Of a stretch of DNA of 64,000 nucleotides, positions 34,940 to 44,163 are shown in pieces. The notes under the pieces are model-generated. The model had not been told where the DNA came from, searched no databases, and saw only the letters and a program-made list of their open reading frames with translations. Numbering within the stretch: the first letter of the stretch is position 1; each line of letters starts with the position of its first letter. The translations under genes were made by a program, and so were the position numbers. Source of the DNA: Rossellomorea marisflavi (GTDB taxonomy: Bacteria; Bacillota; Bacilli; Bacillales; Bacillaceae_B); NCBI GenBank assembly GCA_003667865.1, contig CP033051.1, forward strand, positions 3,660,001 to 3,724,000, read 5' to 3'.

Positions 34940-35476
34940 ATGTTTGGATTTAAAAGGGAATTATACCAATCATTCTCGAATATAACCCTTGAACAAAGCG
35001 AAAGGGTGATTAAAATGATTCCGCGTCATGAAATCTTATTTAATCAGTTAGAGAGCTACCGAGGTATAATTTTAGAAGCCATTGAGAGTGTAACGGAGGA
35101 ACAAGCAAATCGTGTACCAGATGGGTTCAAGAATAATATAAGGTGGAATCTTGGACATATATACATAGATCAATATTTATGGATATACGCTTTAACAAAG
35201 GAGTCAAGTGAAGAAATTAAACGATTAAACACTTGGTTTGGATATGGGACGTCACCGAGCAACTTTGAGGAAGGCACTCCTACATTGGAAGAACTTCGAG
35301 AACTACTCTCCCGTCAGCCTCATGATATTAAAAATTCATATGGGAATCGTTTAGAGGAAGAGTTCGCTCCTACCGAAATGGGGATGTATACGATTGAACA
35401 AGTGTTAAGTAGAACAATTTTTCACGAAGGATTGCATCTTCAAGCAATATTAGATTTAAAAAAGTTTATTTCGTAA
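34940..35476 (+). CDS. DinB-family protein
   Basis: This 178-residue four-helix protein carries the DinB/YfiT-type metal site: WNLGHIYIDQY in the second helix and IFHEGLHLQAIL in the last. It may be a thiol transferase or a stress protein. Two starts are plausible. ATG 34940 has GGGGGG close upstream; ATG 35015 (MIPRHEIL) has AAAGGGTG and gives the more usual family N-terminus. Confidence 0.8.
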   Translation: MFGFKRELYQSFSNITLEQSERVIKMIPRHEILFNQLESYRGIILEAIESVTEEQANRVPDGFKNNIRWNLGHIYIDQYLWIYALTKESSEEIKRLNTWFGYGTSPSNFEEGTPTLEELRELLSRQPHDIKNSYGNRLEEEFAPTEMGMYTIEQVLSRTIFHEGLHLQAILDLKKFIS

Positions 35477-35482
35477 TGATTA

Positions 35483-35516
35483 AGGACAAAATTTACTATC
35501 AGTTTTGTCCTTTTAA
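35483..35516 (+). terminator. Terminator of the DinB gene
   Basis: Stem AGGACAAAA/TTTTGTCCT followed by TTTAATTTT. Confidence 0.85.
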
Positions 35517-35546
35517 TTTTAATATAGGTAATTACTAATTAATTAT

Positions 35547-36197
35547 TTATTTCAATAATATACGTTGCAAGTCTTCTACACTATGAACCAAATACGTTGG
35601 ACGTGAAGCGATTATCTCCTCATTTGATCCGTATCCATATGTAACGCCTATAGAATCAATTTGGGTATTATGTGCTCCAATAATATCATGCTTTCTGTCT
35701 CCGACCATTATAAATTCATGTTTAGAACTTTCGGGATATTGATCTAGTATGTATTGAATAATCTCTGTTTTTGAAGATCTTGAGCCGTCTAGCTCGCTCC
35801 CTATAATGAGTTCAAAATAATGCTCTATTTGAAAATATTTTAAGATTTCTTCTGCAAACACTGTTGGCTTTGATGTTGCAACAAGTAACGTTACATTACT
35901 TTTCTTCATATGTTCTAAGACGCGATAAATGTTCGGATACAACGTATTTTCATACATTCCTTTAACCCTAAACCTTTCGCGGTAGAAGTTAACAGCCTTA
36001 ATAATTTCTTCTTCATTTAAATGATACTGTTCGGCAAATGAAACATGTAATGGTGGCCCAATAAACCCCTCCAATTCGTCAAGATTATCAATAGATATCC
36101 CCATTTTCTGTAGAGCATATTGTACCGACTTCGTTATTCCATCTTTGGGATCTGACAGAGTCCCATCTAAATCAAATAATATATATTGATACCTCAC
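35547..36197 (-). CDS. HAD-superfamily phosphatase (Gph/PpaX-like)
   Basis: This 216-residue protein has motif I FDLDGTLSD, a helical cap (about 15-85), motif II VATSKP, motif III Lys near SSKTEI, and motif IV VGDRKHDIIGA. It resembles 5'-nucleotidase, phosphoglycolate-phosphatase and pyrophosphatase-type HADs. I choose GTG 36197, behind AAAGGGGGGG, over the upstream in-frame start. The gene overlaps nothing and follows the membrane protein gene at 36212 by only 14 bp, indicating an operon. Confidence 0.88.
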   Translation of the reverse strand: MRYQYILFDLDGTLSDPKDGITKSVQYALQKMGISIDNLDELEGFIGPPLHVSFAEQYHLNEEEIIKAVNFYRERFRVKGMYENTLYPNIYRVLEHMKKSNVTLLVATSKPTVFAEEILKYFQIEHYFELIIGSELDGSRSSKTEIIQYILDQYPESSKHEFIMVGDRKHDIIGAHNTQIDSIGVTYGYGSNEEIIASRPTYLVHSVEDLQRILLK

Positions 36198-36211
36198 AAG
36201 ATTCCCCCCCT

Positions 36212-36544
36212 TTAAAAGTATTGCCAAAATTTTATAATTGCTCCAATAAAGGAAACGAACGTAAAGATCAATGATCCTAAGAACAGTGGATTAAAGCTGT
36301 AACGCTCTTTTGTAAGCTCTCTCTCCTCAGTCCATATAACAGAGCCTTCTGTTCTTACCATTAGGTTGAAGTATTCTGAGAAGATTTCACCATCTTTACT
36401 TGTGAAAAAGTAAATTAAGAATGTAAATAATATGCCTAGAAATACCGCCAGCTCCCAAAATTCTATTTGCAGCCAATTTGTAATAAAATAGTTTGTGATT
36501 ATTTCAATTCCAATTGTGCCAATAAGTAAAATAACTCTAATCAT
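36212..36544 (-). CDS. Hypothetical membrane protein (about 110 aa)
   Basis: Three hydrophobic segments (about 3-20, 31-48, 88-106) flank a charged central region with DGEIFSEYF and WTEERELTKERY. I do not recognise a family. ATG 36544 is placed behind AGGGGATG. It is co-directional with and 14 bp from the HAD phosphatase gene, so it is the first gene of a two-gene operon. Confidence 0.65.
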   Translation of the reverse strand: MIRVILLIGTIGIEIITNYFITNWLQIEFWELAVFLGILFTFLIYFFTSKDGEIFSEYFNLMVRTEGSVIWTEERELTKERYSFNPLFLGSLIFTFVSFIGAIIKFWQYF

Positions 36545-36754
36545 ATACATCCCCTAGTAATCATCATTGTTTCTGATTTTTATTTTAACATAATTTTACA
36601 TAAATAAAAGTGTGATTCTCCTGGCTTTTTCTTTTGATAAATAGCACTTATTGTGTGTGGGGAGGTTCAGAATTAAAGAGTAATGGTAAGGAACTATTTT
36701 CATAGTGATGGTATTGCTTGAAGTAATAGGGCCAAAGAAATTCTTTTCATAAAG

Positions 36755-36784
36755 AAAAGAGCTGTAAAATCCAGCTCTTTTTCA
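36755..36784. terminator. Terminator of the flavin oxidoreductase gene
   Basis: Stem AAAGAGCTG/CAGCTCTTT with T-runs on both strands. It ends the minus-strand gene at 36788. Confidence 0.85.
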
Positions 36785-36787
36785 ACA

Positions 36788-37840
36788 TTATTTTATTGAT
36801 GATTCCCAATCCGTGATTTCTTCGCGTACGCGTGGTGCTACTTCTGTTCCAAGTAACTCAATAGCATTCATGACATCTTCATGAGGCATTGACCCTACTG
36901 GCACATGTAACATAAACCGTGTAATTCCAACATGTTTTCGAAGATGGATGATCTTCTCTGAGACCGCTTTAGCATCTCCAACATATAGCGCTCCTTCAAA
37001 ACTACGCGCAGCATCAAAGCTTGCTCGATCATAATGACCCCATCCTCGTTCACGACCAAGCTTGTTCATTACTTGTTGAGTTGAAGGGAAAAACTTGTCA
37101 GCTGCTTCTTGCGTATCTTTCGCAATAAACCCATGTGAATGTGATGCTACTGGAAATCTTGAAGCATCATACCCAGCATGATGTAACGCTTTTTTATAAA
37201 GCTCAACTAATGGAGCAAACTGTATTGGACTTCCACCAATAATTGCTAAAACAAGGGGTAGGCCAAGTAGGCCAGCACGAATAACAGAATCAGAGTTTCC
37301 TCCGCTACCAATCCATACAGGTAATGGATCTTGAACAGGTCGTGGATAGACACCCTTTTGATTAATTGCCGGACGGTGTCCTCCTTTCCAAGATACAATC
37401 TCTGAATCACGCAATTTCAAAAGTAACTCAAGTTTTTCTTCAAATAGTTCATTATAGTCATTTAAATCATATCCAAATAGAGGAAACGACTCAATAAATG
37501 AACCTCTTCCTGCCATAATTTCTGCTCTCCCGTTTGAAATTCCATCAAGAGTTGCAAAGTCTTGAAATACACGTACAGGGTCTGCTGAAGATAAAACTGT
37601 AACCGCACTTGTGAGTCGAATACGTTTTGTTTGGGAAGCTGCTGCCGCTAGAATAACTGCAGGGGATGAAGCGGCAAAGTCTTCACGATGATGTTCTCCA
37701 ACACCGAACACATCTAATCCTACCTTGTCTGCAAGTACAATTTCCTCAACTACTTCACGAATTCTTTCGGCATGACTTATTACCTGTCCACTATTTACGT
37801 CAGGTGTTGTTTCCACGAACGTACTAATGCCTATTTCCAC
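36788..37840 (-). CDS. LLM-class flavin-dependent oxidoreductase
   Basis: This 350-residue protein is a TIM-barrel luciferase-like monooxygenase. Conserved segments include DVFGVGEHHREDF, the TLDGISNGRAEIMAGRGS phosphate/FMN-binding strand, PLPVWIGSGG and the C-terminal FMLHVPVGSMPHEDVM. It should use reduced FMN (or F420-like flavin), with unknown substrate. The start is GTG 37840, with AAGGAGG 7 nt upstream. Single gene. Confidence 0.88.
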   Translation of the reverse strand: MEIGISTFVETTPDVNSGQVISHAERIREVVEEIVLADKVGLDVFGVGEHHREDFAASSPAVILAAAASQTKRIRLTSAVTVLSSADPVRVFQDFATLDGISNGRAEIMAGRGSFIESFPLFGYDLNDYNELFEEKLELLLKLRDSEIVSWKGGHRPAINQKGVYPRPVQDPLPVWIGSGGNSDSVIRAGLLGLPLVLAIIGGSPIQFAPLVELYKKALHHAGYDASRFPVASHSHGFIAKDTQEAADKFFPSTQQVMNKLGRERGWGHYDRASFDAARSFEGALYVGDAKAVSEKIIHLRKHVGITRFMLHVPVGSMPHEDVMNAIELLGTEVAPRVREEITDWESSIK

Positions 37841-38009
37841 CGCGTTTCCTCCTTCATTACTACCAGTTTATTTTAATTAAGTATGTATAGTATACATGTT
37901 GAAATTCTAATACCAAAACAATCTGCATGAATAGAAACTAATTATAGTTGTAAAGGTAAAGCTTTAATTGAAGATCTGTTTAATGAATATGTTATGTAGA
38001 AAATACATT

Positions 38010-38342
38010 TCACCTGCCTTCAAACAAGTTATAGACAATGACCTTTTCAGCAATTTTTTGATCAGAGCCAGTAAACCATATTCTTATTTTTTGTCCCTTT
38101 TTTAAATCGTGAGGTTCATTCACCAATAGGGACTTTAATCCAAATCCATCGATAATTGTGTCATCCTTTATCCTTACTTCCTCTAGATTGTATGAAGCAT
38201 CTGGTTCAATTTTCAATACTGAGATTAAAATTGTAGAATTGTTTATTTCAACTATCTTCATTTTTTTGTCAAATTGACTATAACGTACATAGTCAAAACT
38301 ATACCAAAAGACAAGAAATACAATGATAAAAAATAGAACCAA
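38010..38342 (-). CDS. Hypothetical anchored protein, about 110-115 aa
   Basis: The protein has an N-terminal membrane helix (about 1-17) and an extracytoplasmic beta-rich domain with KKGQKIRIWFTG, reminiscent of small YobA/DUF3221-type OB-like proteins; the resemblance is weak. The annotated TTG at 38342 has no binding site. A GAGGTG lies 6 nt before an in-frame CTG at 38357, which would add a Lys/Arg-containing N-terminus ahead of the helix. Single gene. Confidence 0.6.
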   Translation of the reverse strand: MVLFFIIVFLVFWYSFDYVRYSQFDKKMKIVEINNSTILISVLKIEPDASYNLEEVRIKDDTIIDGFGLKSLLVNEPHDLKKGQKIRIWFTGSDQKIAEKVIVYNLFEGR

Positions 38343-38450
38343 TCTTATATTTTTCAGAGCGTCACACCTCGCTTAGATTTAATGTCTATATACGTTTTTC
38401 AGAAAAAATAAAATGCCATTCCTCCTTTTGAAGAATAGCATGATTATACG

Positions 38451-38894
38451 TTACGTAGTTAATGATTTTGCCATTATGGTATTTACACTTTCAAAGCCTA
38501 GTTTCTTATATATGTCTTTCGCATAATTACGTTCAAAAACATTTAATCGTATTTCATCATAACCATTCACACGAAATGTATTCATCGCTTCGTTTATCAA
38601 TAATTTAGAAATCCCTTTACCTCGGTGTAAAGGGAGAACATACAATTCATAGATAAAACCATGTTTCTTGTCTGAAAAGAAGTCACGGTTTTCACCCAGT
38701 AGAATCCAACCAATCACACTTTGTTCAGATAGTAAGTCCCTACTAACCAAATAATAACCACCATGATCTAATACTTTTTGTGAAATGGTGATGGCTTTTT
38801 CTCTACTTATTGATTGTTTTGAACCTTCACTTATTGATTCTGCAGCTTTTGTAAAGATGAAATGAATATCCTTGTCATTAGCTCGTTCAATCGT
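38451..38894 (-). pseudogene. GNAT acetyltransferase lacking a usable start codon
   Basis: The C-terminal half, with the CoA loop VLPLHRGKGISKLL and YAKDIYKKLGF, is an intact GNAT core. The frame stays open upstream through IERANDKDIHFIFTKAAES, giving a normal 147-residue protein, but the position of the first codon is ACG (38894), followed by ATT. No ATG, GTG or TTG occurs before residue about 48. GGAGG lies 11 nt upstream of the ACG. An ATG-to-ACG mutation, or very weak initiation, is likely. Confidence 0.65.
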
Positions 38895-39157
38895 TTACCT
38901 AACAGCCTCCAATTTTCGCTTTCTAGGGAAAATACAATCTCTTTTCTAATCATATACTATTTACCAAAAGATGGAGGGAATTATTTGAAAGAGATGTCTA
39001 GAAATCAAGAACCAAGTAAACCAAGATTCAATGAATAAAGAAATTAGTTTTCACAAACCTTCTTCGTTTTTACCTTGAACCCATTTTTCGGATTTCCACA
39101 GTCATGAAATTTTAAGGTCTGTGGTAGTCAAAAATTTTATACTTTCTAATCTGCGCA

Positions 39158-39186
39158 CAAAAAAACCAACGATAACGTTGGTTTCG
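39158..39186 (-). terminator. Terminator of azoR
   Basis: Stem AAACCAACG/CGTTGGTTT with TTTTTTT on the minus strand. Confidence 0.9.
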
Positions 39187-39201
39187 TGTGTTAACTCTTT
39201 A

Positions 39202-39837
39202 TTAGAAGGTCTGAGCAAAATCCTTTGCTCGTACTATAGCGTTTTCCTTTATTTCATCAGCTTTATCTGGCATCGCCGCATGACCTTCAACAAATATGCC
39301 TTCAAATGATGGTACACCGAAAAATTGCATAATAATACTTAGGTAACGGTGTCCCATTTCCATTTGAGCTGCAGGTCCTTCTGAATAGATTCCGCCTCTT
39401 GCCTGGATATGTAGGGCTTTTTTATCTGTTAATAAACCTACAGGACCTTGTTCAGTGTATTTAAATGCTTTCCCTGCAACAGCAACGGAATCAATATACG
39501 CTTTTAACACTGGTGGAAAAGAAAAATTCCAAAGTGGCGAAACAAAAATATATTTATCAGCTGAAATGAATTGATCGCATAGTTCTGTTAATCTTCCAAC
39601 TTTCGCCTTTTCATCAGAAGATAATTCATCAAAGGATTGTCCTGTACGGAGCTTCCCCCAACCACTAAATACATCAACATCAATCTCAGGAATTTCCTCT
39701 TTATACAGATCCAAATGTACGATTTCATCGTTTGGATTCTTTTCTTTATAAGAATCAATAAATGCCTTCCCTACAGTCATACTATATGACATTGTATCAT
39801 CATGAGGATGTGCTGTTATATATAGAACCTGGGACAT
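39202..39837 (-). CDS. azoR: FMN-dependent NADH-azoreductase
   Basis: This 211-residue flavodoxin-fold enzyme reduces azo compounds and quinones with NADH. Family motifs are [34 protein letters not shown] (FMN phosphate and ring binding) and [17 protein letters not shown] 39837, with AGGAAGG 9 nt upstream, is preferred to ATG 39846, which abuts the binding site. Single gene. Confidence 0.93.
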   Translation of the reverse strand: MSQVLYITAHPHDDTMSYSMTVGKAFIDSYKEKNPNDEIVHLDLYKEEIPEIDVDVFSGWGKLRTGQSFDELSSDEKAKVGRLTELCDQFISADKYIFVSPLWNFSFPPVLKAYIDSVAVAGKAFKYTEQGPVGLLTDKKALHIQARGGIYSEGPAAQMEMGHRYLSIIMQFFGVPSFEGIFVEGHAAMPDKADEIKENAIVRAKDFAQTF

Positions 39838-39920
39838 CTTCTTCATCCTTCCTATATTGAATGTTTTTTCTCATTTAGTTTTACCCTTAATGTGATGTTC
39901 ATTCCCATTTAGTTATGAAA

Positions 39921-39948
39921 TAAAAAAAGTTGCCTCTTGGGAGACAAC
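39921..39948 (-). terminator. Terminator of the 48-residue gene
   Basis: Imperfect stem GTTGCCTC/GAGACAAC followed by TTTTTTT on the minus strand, 11 bp past the stop at 39959. Confidence 0.8.
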
Positions 39949-39958
39949 GATTAATATG

Positions 39959-40105
39959 TTATTCGTTATTTTCACTTACAAAAGGATTTCCACTAATATT
40001 CATCCGCATTTCCTCTGTAAGCTTAAATGATTCATTTGCATTTTGGTCAATTGTTCCACTTTGGCTTTGTATACTTCCATCATAGTGTAATGGTTTGTTT
40101 TCCAC
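39959..40105 (-). CDS. Small hydrophilic protein (48 aa)
   Basis: A short minus-strand frame encodes a 48-residue acidic protein, starting MENKPLHYDGSIQSQ and ending GNPFVSENNE. GTG 40105 is preceded by GGGGGTGA at 9 nt, and a strong terminator follows 11 bp after the stop. These two signals make the gene likely, although it is below usual length cut-offs. No family recognised. Confidence 0.72.
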   Translation of the reverse strand: MENKPLHYDGSIQSQSGTIDQNANESFKLTEEMRMNISGNPFVSENNE

Positions 40106-40393
40106 TTGTTACTCACCCCCATTTCTTACTAGTATTTACATATATTTTACTCATTATTTCTTAAAGCGCATAGCGCAATTTGAAATTTTTACTAATTTCC
40201 CATGATGAAATGACTATTTACGATAGCTTCTTATTATTCATTCCAGTTACTAAGCTATTTTTCTAATTAAAAAGAATGTAAACTTCGTCGATATATCCTT
40301 GACTGAGTATATTCTTTCCTCTAACATACCGTTTGTGACCCATAAGTTCTCATTTGACTATGTAGTTCTCTCTTGGAAGGAAGTGCTGTATAT

Positions 40394-41266
40394 TTGGAAG
40401 ATAAAAAGAAGCAAATACTAGAGGCGGCTGCGTCATTCTTTTCTGATAAAGGATATTTCTCAACATCTGTTCAGGAAATTGCAGAGTATTGTGGTGTGTC
40501 AAAAGGCTCGATTTATAAACTGTTTCCATCAAAAGAACAGCTTCTTATTGAAGTATTCGAGTATTTTCAAAACAACATGTTTGCAAAAGCAGAACTTGCT
40601 TATTTTGATGAATCTCTAACACCTAAAGAACGATTAATAAAACAGATTAGCTTACATATTGAAGATTTTCTTGATAAGAAAGAATTCATTTTCATCCAAT
40701 TAAAAGAGACTCCAGGAAATGATAAAAAAAAATTAGAATCCATTACAGCACGTATGAAAGCACGTGTAATGCTTTGGGAAAAGGAATGCCTATTAAAGGC
40801 ATATGGTGAACAGATTTCACCATATGGTTGGGACCTTGTATTAATGTTGCATGGATCAATAAAAGAATATATTCACTTAGGATATTTTGAAATAAACACG
40901 AAAGAACGTGTTCATAAAACTGCTATATTTATTATTGACCGAGTTGATTCAATGGTGTCAGATTTACTCCGTACTAAGCCGAAACCACTACTAACAGAGC
41001 AAGATATTGCACAATTCACTAGTCAACAACAACTAGATGAAACTGTTAATAGGTTGGATTACCATTTAAGGGTATTGGAGCAAGTGATTAAAAAATACCC
41101 AAACGAACAACTTAAGAAGGATATACATTCTTCATTTCTATTACTAAAACAAGAGCTCTCTAAAGAGGCACCTCAGAAATTTTTAATTGATGCACTACTG
41201 ACGTATATGGAAAAAGAAGAACAATTGTACTCATTTGTTCAAAAGCTTCGTTCCATAGTACTTTAA
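40394..41266 (+). CDS. TetR-family transcriptional regulator
   Basis: This protein of about 290 residues has an N-terminal TetR helix-turn-helix (SVQEIAEYCGVSKGSIYKLFPSK region) and a long C-terminal ligand-binding domain, larger than the usual 190-210 residues and ending in a predicted coiled coil. TTG 40394, with GGAAGGAAG 10 nt upstream, is likely the start; TTG 40373 lies before that site. It is followed 12 bp later by an MFS exporter gene, so it probably autoregulates the operon. Confidence 0.85.
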   Translation: MEDKKKQILEAAASFFSDKGYFSTSVQEIAEYCGVSKGSIYKLFPSKEQLLIEVFEYFQNNMFAKAELAYFDESLTPKERLIKQISLHIEDFLDKKEFIFIQLKETPGNDKKKLESITARMKARVMLWEKECLLKAYGEQISPYGWDLVLMLHGSIKEYIHLGYFEINTKERVHKTAIFIIDRVDSMVSDLLRTKPKPLLTEQDIAQFTSQQQLDETVNRLDYHLRVLEQVIKKYPNEQLKKDIHSSFLLLKQELSKEAPQKFLIDALLTYMEKEEQLYSFVQKLRSIVL

Positions 41267-41278
41267 GGGGGAAAACAT

Positions 41279-42895
41279 ATGGAGCATTTAGAAAATAAAC
41301 AAAAGGTTCTAATTATGGTCGCCATTATGTCTGCTATGTTCTTCGCGGCAGTAAATATGACCATTGTCGGTACAGCATTACCAAAAATTGTTGCAACAAT
41401 CGGTGGTATGGAATACTTTGACTGGGTTTTTACAATTTACATGCTAACTTCTACAATTACAGCTATGTTAGTAGGAAAACTTTCAGATATTTATGGACGT
41501 AAGATCTTTATTCTAATTGGTATTGGACTCTTTATGATTGGTGCCTTACTAAGTGGAACATCTGAAACCATTTTTCAGTTAATTTTATATCGTGGATTCC
41601 AAGGCTTTGGTGGGGGGATGATCCTATCTTGTGCCTTCACAACTGTTGGAGATTTATTTAATCCTAGAGAAAGAGGGAGATGGCAAGGGTTATTAGGTGG
41701 TGTTTTTGGTCTTTCAAGTTTATTTGGACCTACACTCGGCGGTTACATTGTCGATAACTTTGACTGGCATTGGGTATTTTGGGTGTTTCTCCCAATCGGT
41801 TTTGTTGCATTTGGGATGATCCTTCGACTCTACCCTTCACAAAAAGCAAAAGAAAGAGAACCCATTGATATTCTAGGTTCCTTAGTCTTAACAATCACGA
41901 TTATTTCATTACTATTAGGCTTTACATGGGCTGGGGATACGTATGAATGGCTTTCCTTTGAAATCATTGGTTTATTTTCGTTAACCATACTTTCTTTAGT
42001 TGCTTTTATTTTTATTGAACTAAAAGCAAAAAGTCCAGTATTACCACTGTACTTATTTAAAAATAGTGTATTTACTGTTTCCAATGTTGCCGGAATGTTC
42101 CTGGGGATGGGAATGTTTGGTACAATTATGTATGTTCCTTTTTATGTTCAGGGTGTCCAAGGTGAGACTGCTACCGTATCAGGCTTAGTTGAAATGGTTA
42201 TGACGATTTCAATGGTTCTTTCAAGTATCATTGTAGGAAACCTGATTACAAAGACAGGAAAATACAAGTTATTTGCATTATTTGGTCTTGTCATTATGGG
42301 TATCGGACTCCTTTTAAATTCAATGCTAGAGGTAGAATCGTCTCTAACCCGGTTAATTCTTCAATTGGTTGTTGTCGGTATCGGTCTTGGAGTCAATATG
42401 CCAGTATTCCAAATAACTGTGCAAAACGCAGTAAGTCATCGTTATCTTGGTGTCGCTACTTCTGCAATGCAAACCTTCAGACAAATCGGAGGAACCATTG
42501 GTGTTGCTTTACTAGGCTCTGTCATGGGTAATAAAATGACTAGTGAATTAGAGGCTGCTCAAACTGGAGACTTGCCAGAACCTCCTCCTGAAGTGGCTGA
42601 AAATCTTTCACAACTTCAAAATCCACAAGTATTAATGGATTCGGAGGCATTAGAGGAAATCCGTACTAGTTTCCCAGCAGAGATGGTATCTGTATTTGAT
42701 CAATTTATAAATGTACTAAAGGAAGCATTAAATAGTGCTTTGACAACAGTGTTTTTAGTGAGTGCGGGAATTATGGTACTTGCTTTTGTTACAACATTAT
42801 TCTTAAAAGAAATTCCATTAAGAACAACAAATGATGATGATGATGAACCTAATGAACGAGGAGATTCAGAGAAGGTAGTAGATGCTAATCAATAG
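41279..42895 (+). CDS. MFS drug exporter (DHA2, 14-helix type)
   Basis: This 538-residue transporter carries motif A (GKLSDIYGRKIF), motif B (LYRGFQGFGGGMI), motif C (FGLSSLFGPTLGG) and an early motif D1 (NMTIVGTALPKI), the pattern of DHA2 proton/drug antiporters. An extracytoplasmic loop (about 430-480) precedes the last helix, and the C-terminal tail is acidic (TTNDDDDEPNERG). RBS AAGGGGG. It forms an operon with the TetR gene. Confidence 0.92.
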   Translation: MEHLENKQKVLIMVAIMSAMFFAAVNMTIVGTALPKIVATIGGMEYFDWVFTIYMLTSTITAMLVGKLSDIYGRKIFILIGIGLFMIGALLSGTSETIFQLILYRGFQGFGGGMILSCAFTTVGDLFNPRERGRWQGLLGGVFGLSSLFGPTLGGYIVDNFDWHWVFWVFLPIGFVAFGMILRLYPSQKAKEREPIDILGSLVLTITIISLLLGFTWAGDTYEWLSFEIIGLFSLTILSLVAFIFIELKAKSPVLPLYLFKNSVFTVSNVAGMFLGMGMFGTIMYVPFYVQGVQGETATVSGLVEMVMTISMVLSSIIVGNLITKTGKYKLFALFGLVIMGIGLLLNSMLEVESSLTRLILQLVVVGIGLGVNMPVFQITVQNAVSHRYLGVATSAMQTFRQIGGTIGVALLGSVMGNKMTSELEAAQTGDLPEPPPEVAENLSQLQNPQVLMDSEALEEIRTSFPAEMVSVFDQFINVLKEALNSALTTVFLVSAGIMVLAFVTTLFLKEIPLRTTNDDDDEPNERGDSEKVVDANQ

Positions 42896-42982
42896 TTGTA
42901 TTATTGAACATCTATCATTCAGATAGGACAAAAAAACACATATTACAACTAAACATCTGACATAATATTTGGTTATGATATC

Positions 42983-43180
42983 TCATTTTGTATCCCCGTC
43001 TAAGCGATTATCGTGCTTTGGCGGGGGTTTTATTATATGCTGTAATACTACCAACGAGGGATTATGAGGATCTGGTAGTTTTACAATTGATATTTTCGAA
43101 TTTATTATCAATTTCTCAATTATATTATCGAATTTAGTTAATTTATTATCGAAATTCACAATATAATTATTTTTCGACAT
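42983..43180 (-). CDS. Possible small protein (65 aa), doubtful
   Basis: A minus-strand frame from ATG 43180 encodes NYIVNFDNKLTKFDNII followed by a Pro/His-rich tail. The first half has protein-like periodicity, but there is no ribosome binding site, and the last codons overlap the plus-strand terminator of the MFS operon. I keep it only as a possibility. Confidence 0.25.
   Translation of the reverse strand: MSKNNYIVNFDNKLTKFDNIIEKLIINSKISIVKLPDPHNPSLVVLQHIIKPPPKHDNRLDGDTK
42994..43032 (+). terminator. Terminator of the TetR-MFS operon
   Basis: Stem CCCCG...AAGC/GCTT...CGGGG followed by a TTTTATT tail, about 100 bp past the MFS stop. Confidence 0.65.
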
Positions 43181-43290
43181 AAACCAACACCGTCGGATAT
43201 TAACGACCATACATCTAAAAAGACCTAACATCAAAAATCTATAAGTTGCATTCACCATCATCTCGTCTAACATAGAATATTGAATGTCTT

Positions 43291-43647
43291 CTATAAAGAC
43301 TCCCCATCTAGCTTCGACTCTTTTATTTGTTCTCGTAATCGCTTTAATTCTTCTAATGTCAAATCACCTAATGATTGTTTAATCTCCTCCTCAATTTGTT
43401 TTTTATTACGTTCACGATATTTGTCCCACCATTCACGTAACCCGTCTGTATTTGAAAGTAAAAATTCTATATCAATTTCTTCAACCTCATCATCAGATAA
43501 GTAATTTAAAACTGCTGCTAACATTCGATTCAACTTTTCAATCTCGGTTTCACTTTTACCCTTGTTTGTTTCAGTAGTCTTACTATCTTCCATGGTCTCT
43601 TCAGCTTCCAAAGGGATATCACTTGCTGCTGTTGACTTCCTTGGCAT
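43291..43647 (-). CDS. Acidic helical protein (118 aa), unrecognised
   Basis: The protein has a Ser/Thr/Glu-rich disordered N-terminus (about 1-40) and two charged amphipathic helices, EIEKLNRMLAAVLNYLSDD and a long Arg/Lys/Glu helix from EWWDKYRERNKKQIEEE to the end, with LTLEELKRLREQI. ATG 43647, with AAGGAG 12 nt upstream, is preferred to the TTG at 43659. I do not recognise a family. Coiled-coil oligomerisation is likely. Confidence 0.65.
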   Translation of the reverse strand: MPRKSTAASDIPLEAEETMEDSKTTETNKGKSETEIEKLNRMLAAVLNYLSDDEVEEIDIEFLLSNTDGLREWWDKYRERNKKQIEEEIKQSLGDLTLEELKRLREQIKESKLDGESL

Positions 43648-43659
43648 TGTTGTATTCAA

Positions 43660-44163
43660 CTCCTTACTATGGATATATACAGATAGTATTACCTAGAAAA
43701 GTGTTGCTCATAAAGCTTTTATATAACTTGAATACTTCTACGAATTCTATTTTTCATGACTCTTCCTTCACTCTAGTAACTTTTAATCCGACTAATAAGA
43801 GCTAACCGCTGTTTAAAGACAAAAAAGACCTAATAAAAGGTCTTTTCTAATATAACTATAACTTAAATTTGGTAAACAGATATTTTAAGCTCTTCAGCAA
43901 GAGATGATGGTGCTTAAGCTGATGCAGCTTAAACTGAACTTGCATGAGATAACACCTTCCTGAAATGTCTTAATACTTAAGAATACGATTGTTACAAACA
44001 GAAGTTTCAAATAATTCTAACCACATTCAGCAACAAAGTTCGGCAAAACAGTGTTCTTTAATTATAGGTCCGTCCCTATGTATAAGAATTAATAAATATC
44101 TCCCAATATGGAACAATATACTTAAGATGGATTTGAATTTTCTAGGAGTGAATTTTACCAGAT
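43660..44163. other. Gap with a hairpin and a possible gene relic
   Basis: A perfect hairpin AAAAGACC/GGTCTTTT lies at 43823-43846 with T-runs on both sides. On the minus strand around 43875-43950 the phrase APSSLAEELKISVYQI can be read, but two in-frame stops lie before it, so at most this is a decayed small gene. Nothing else is supported. Confidence 0.45.

Noticed and set aside
38985..39038. 17-codon plus-strand frame with GGAGG and a TTG start
   Set aside because: It has a good binding site, but the product is only 17 residues and without a terminator. It was noted but not called.
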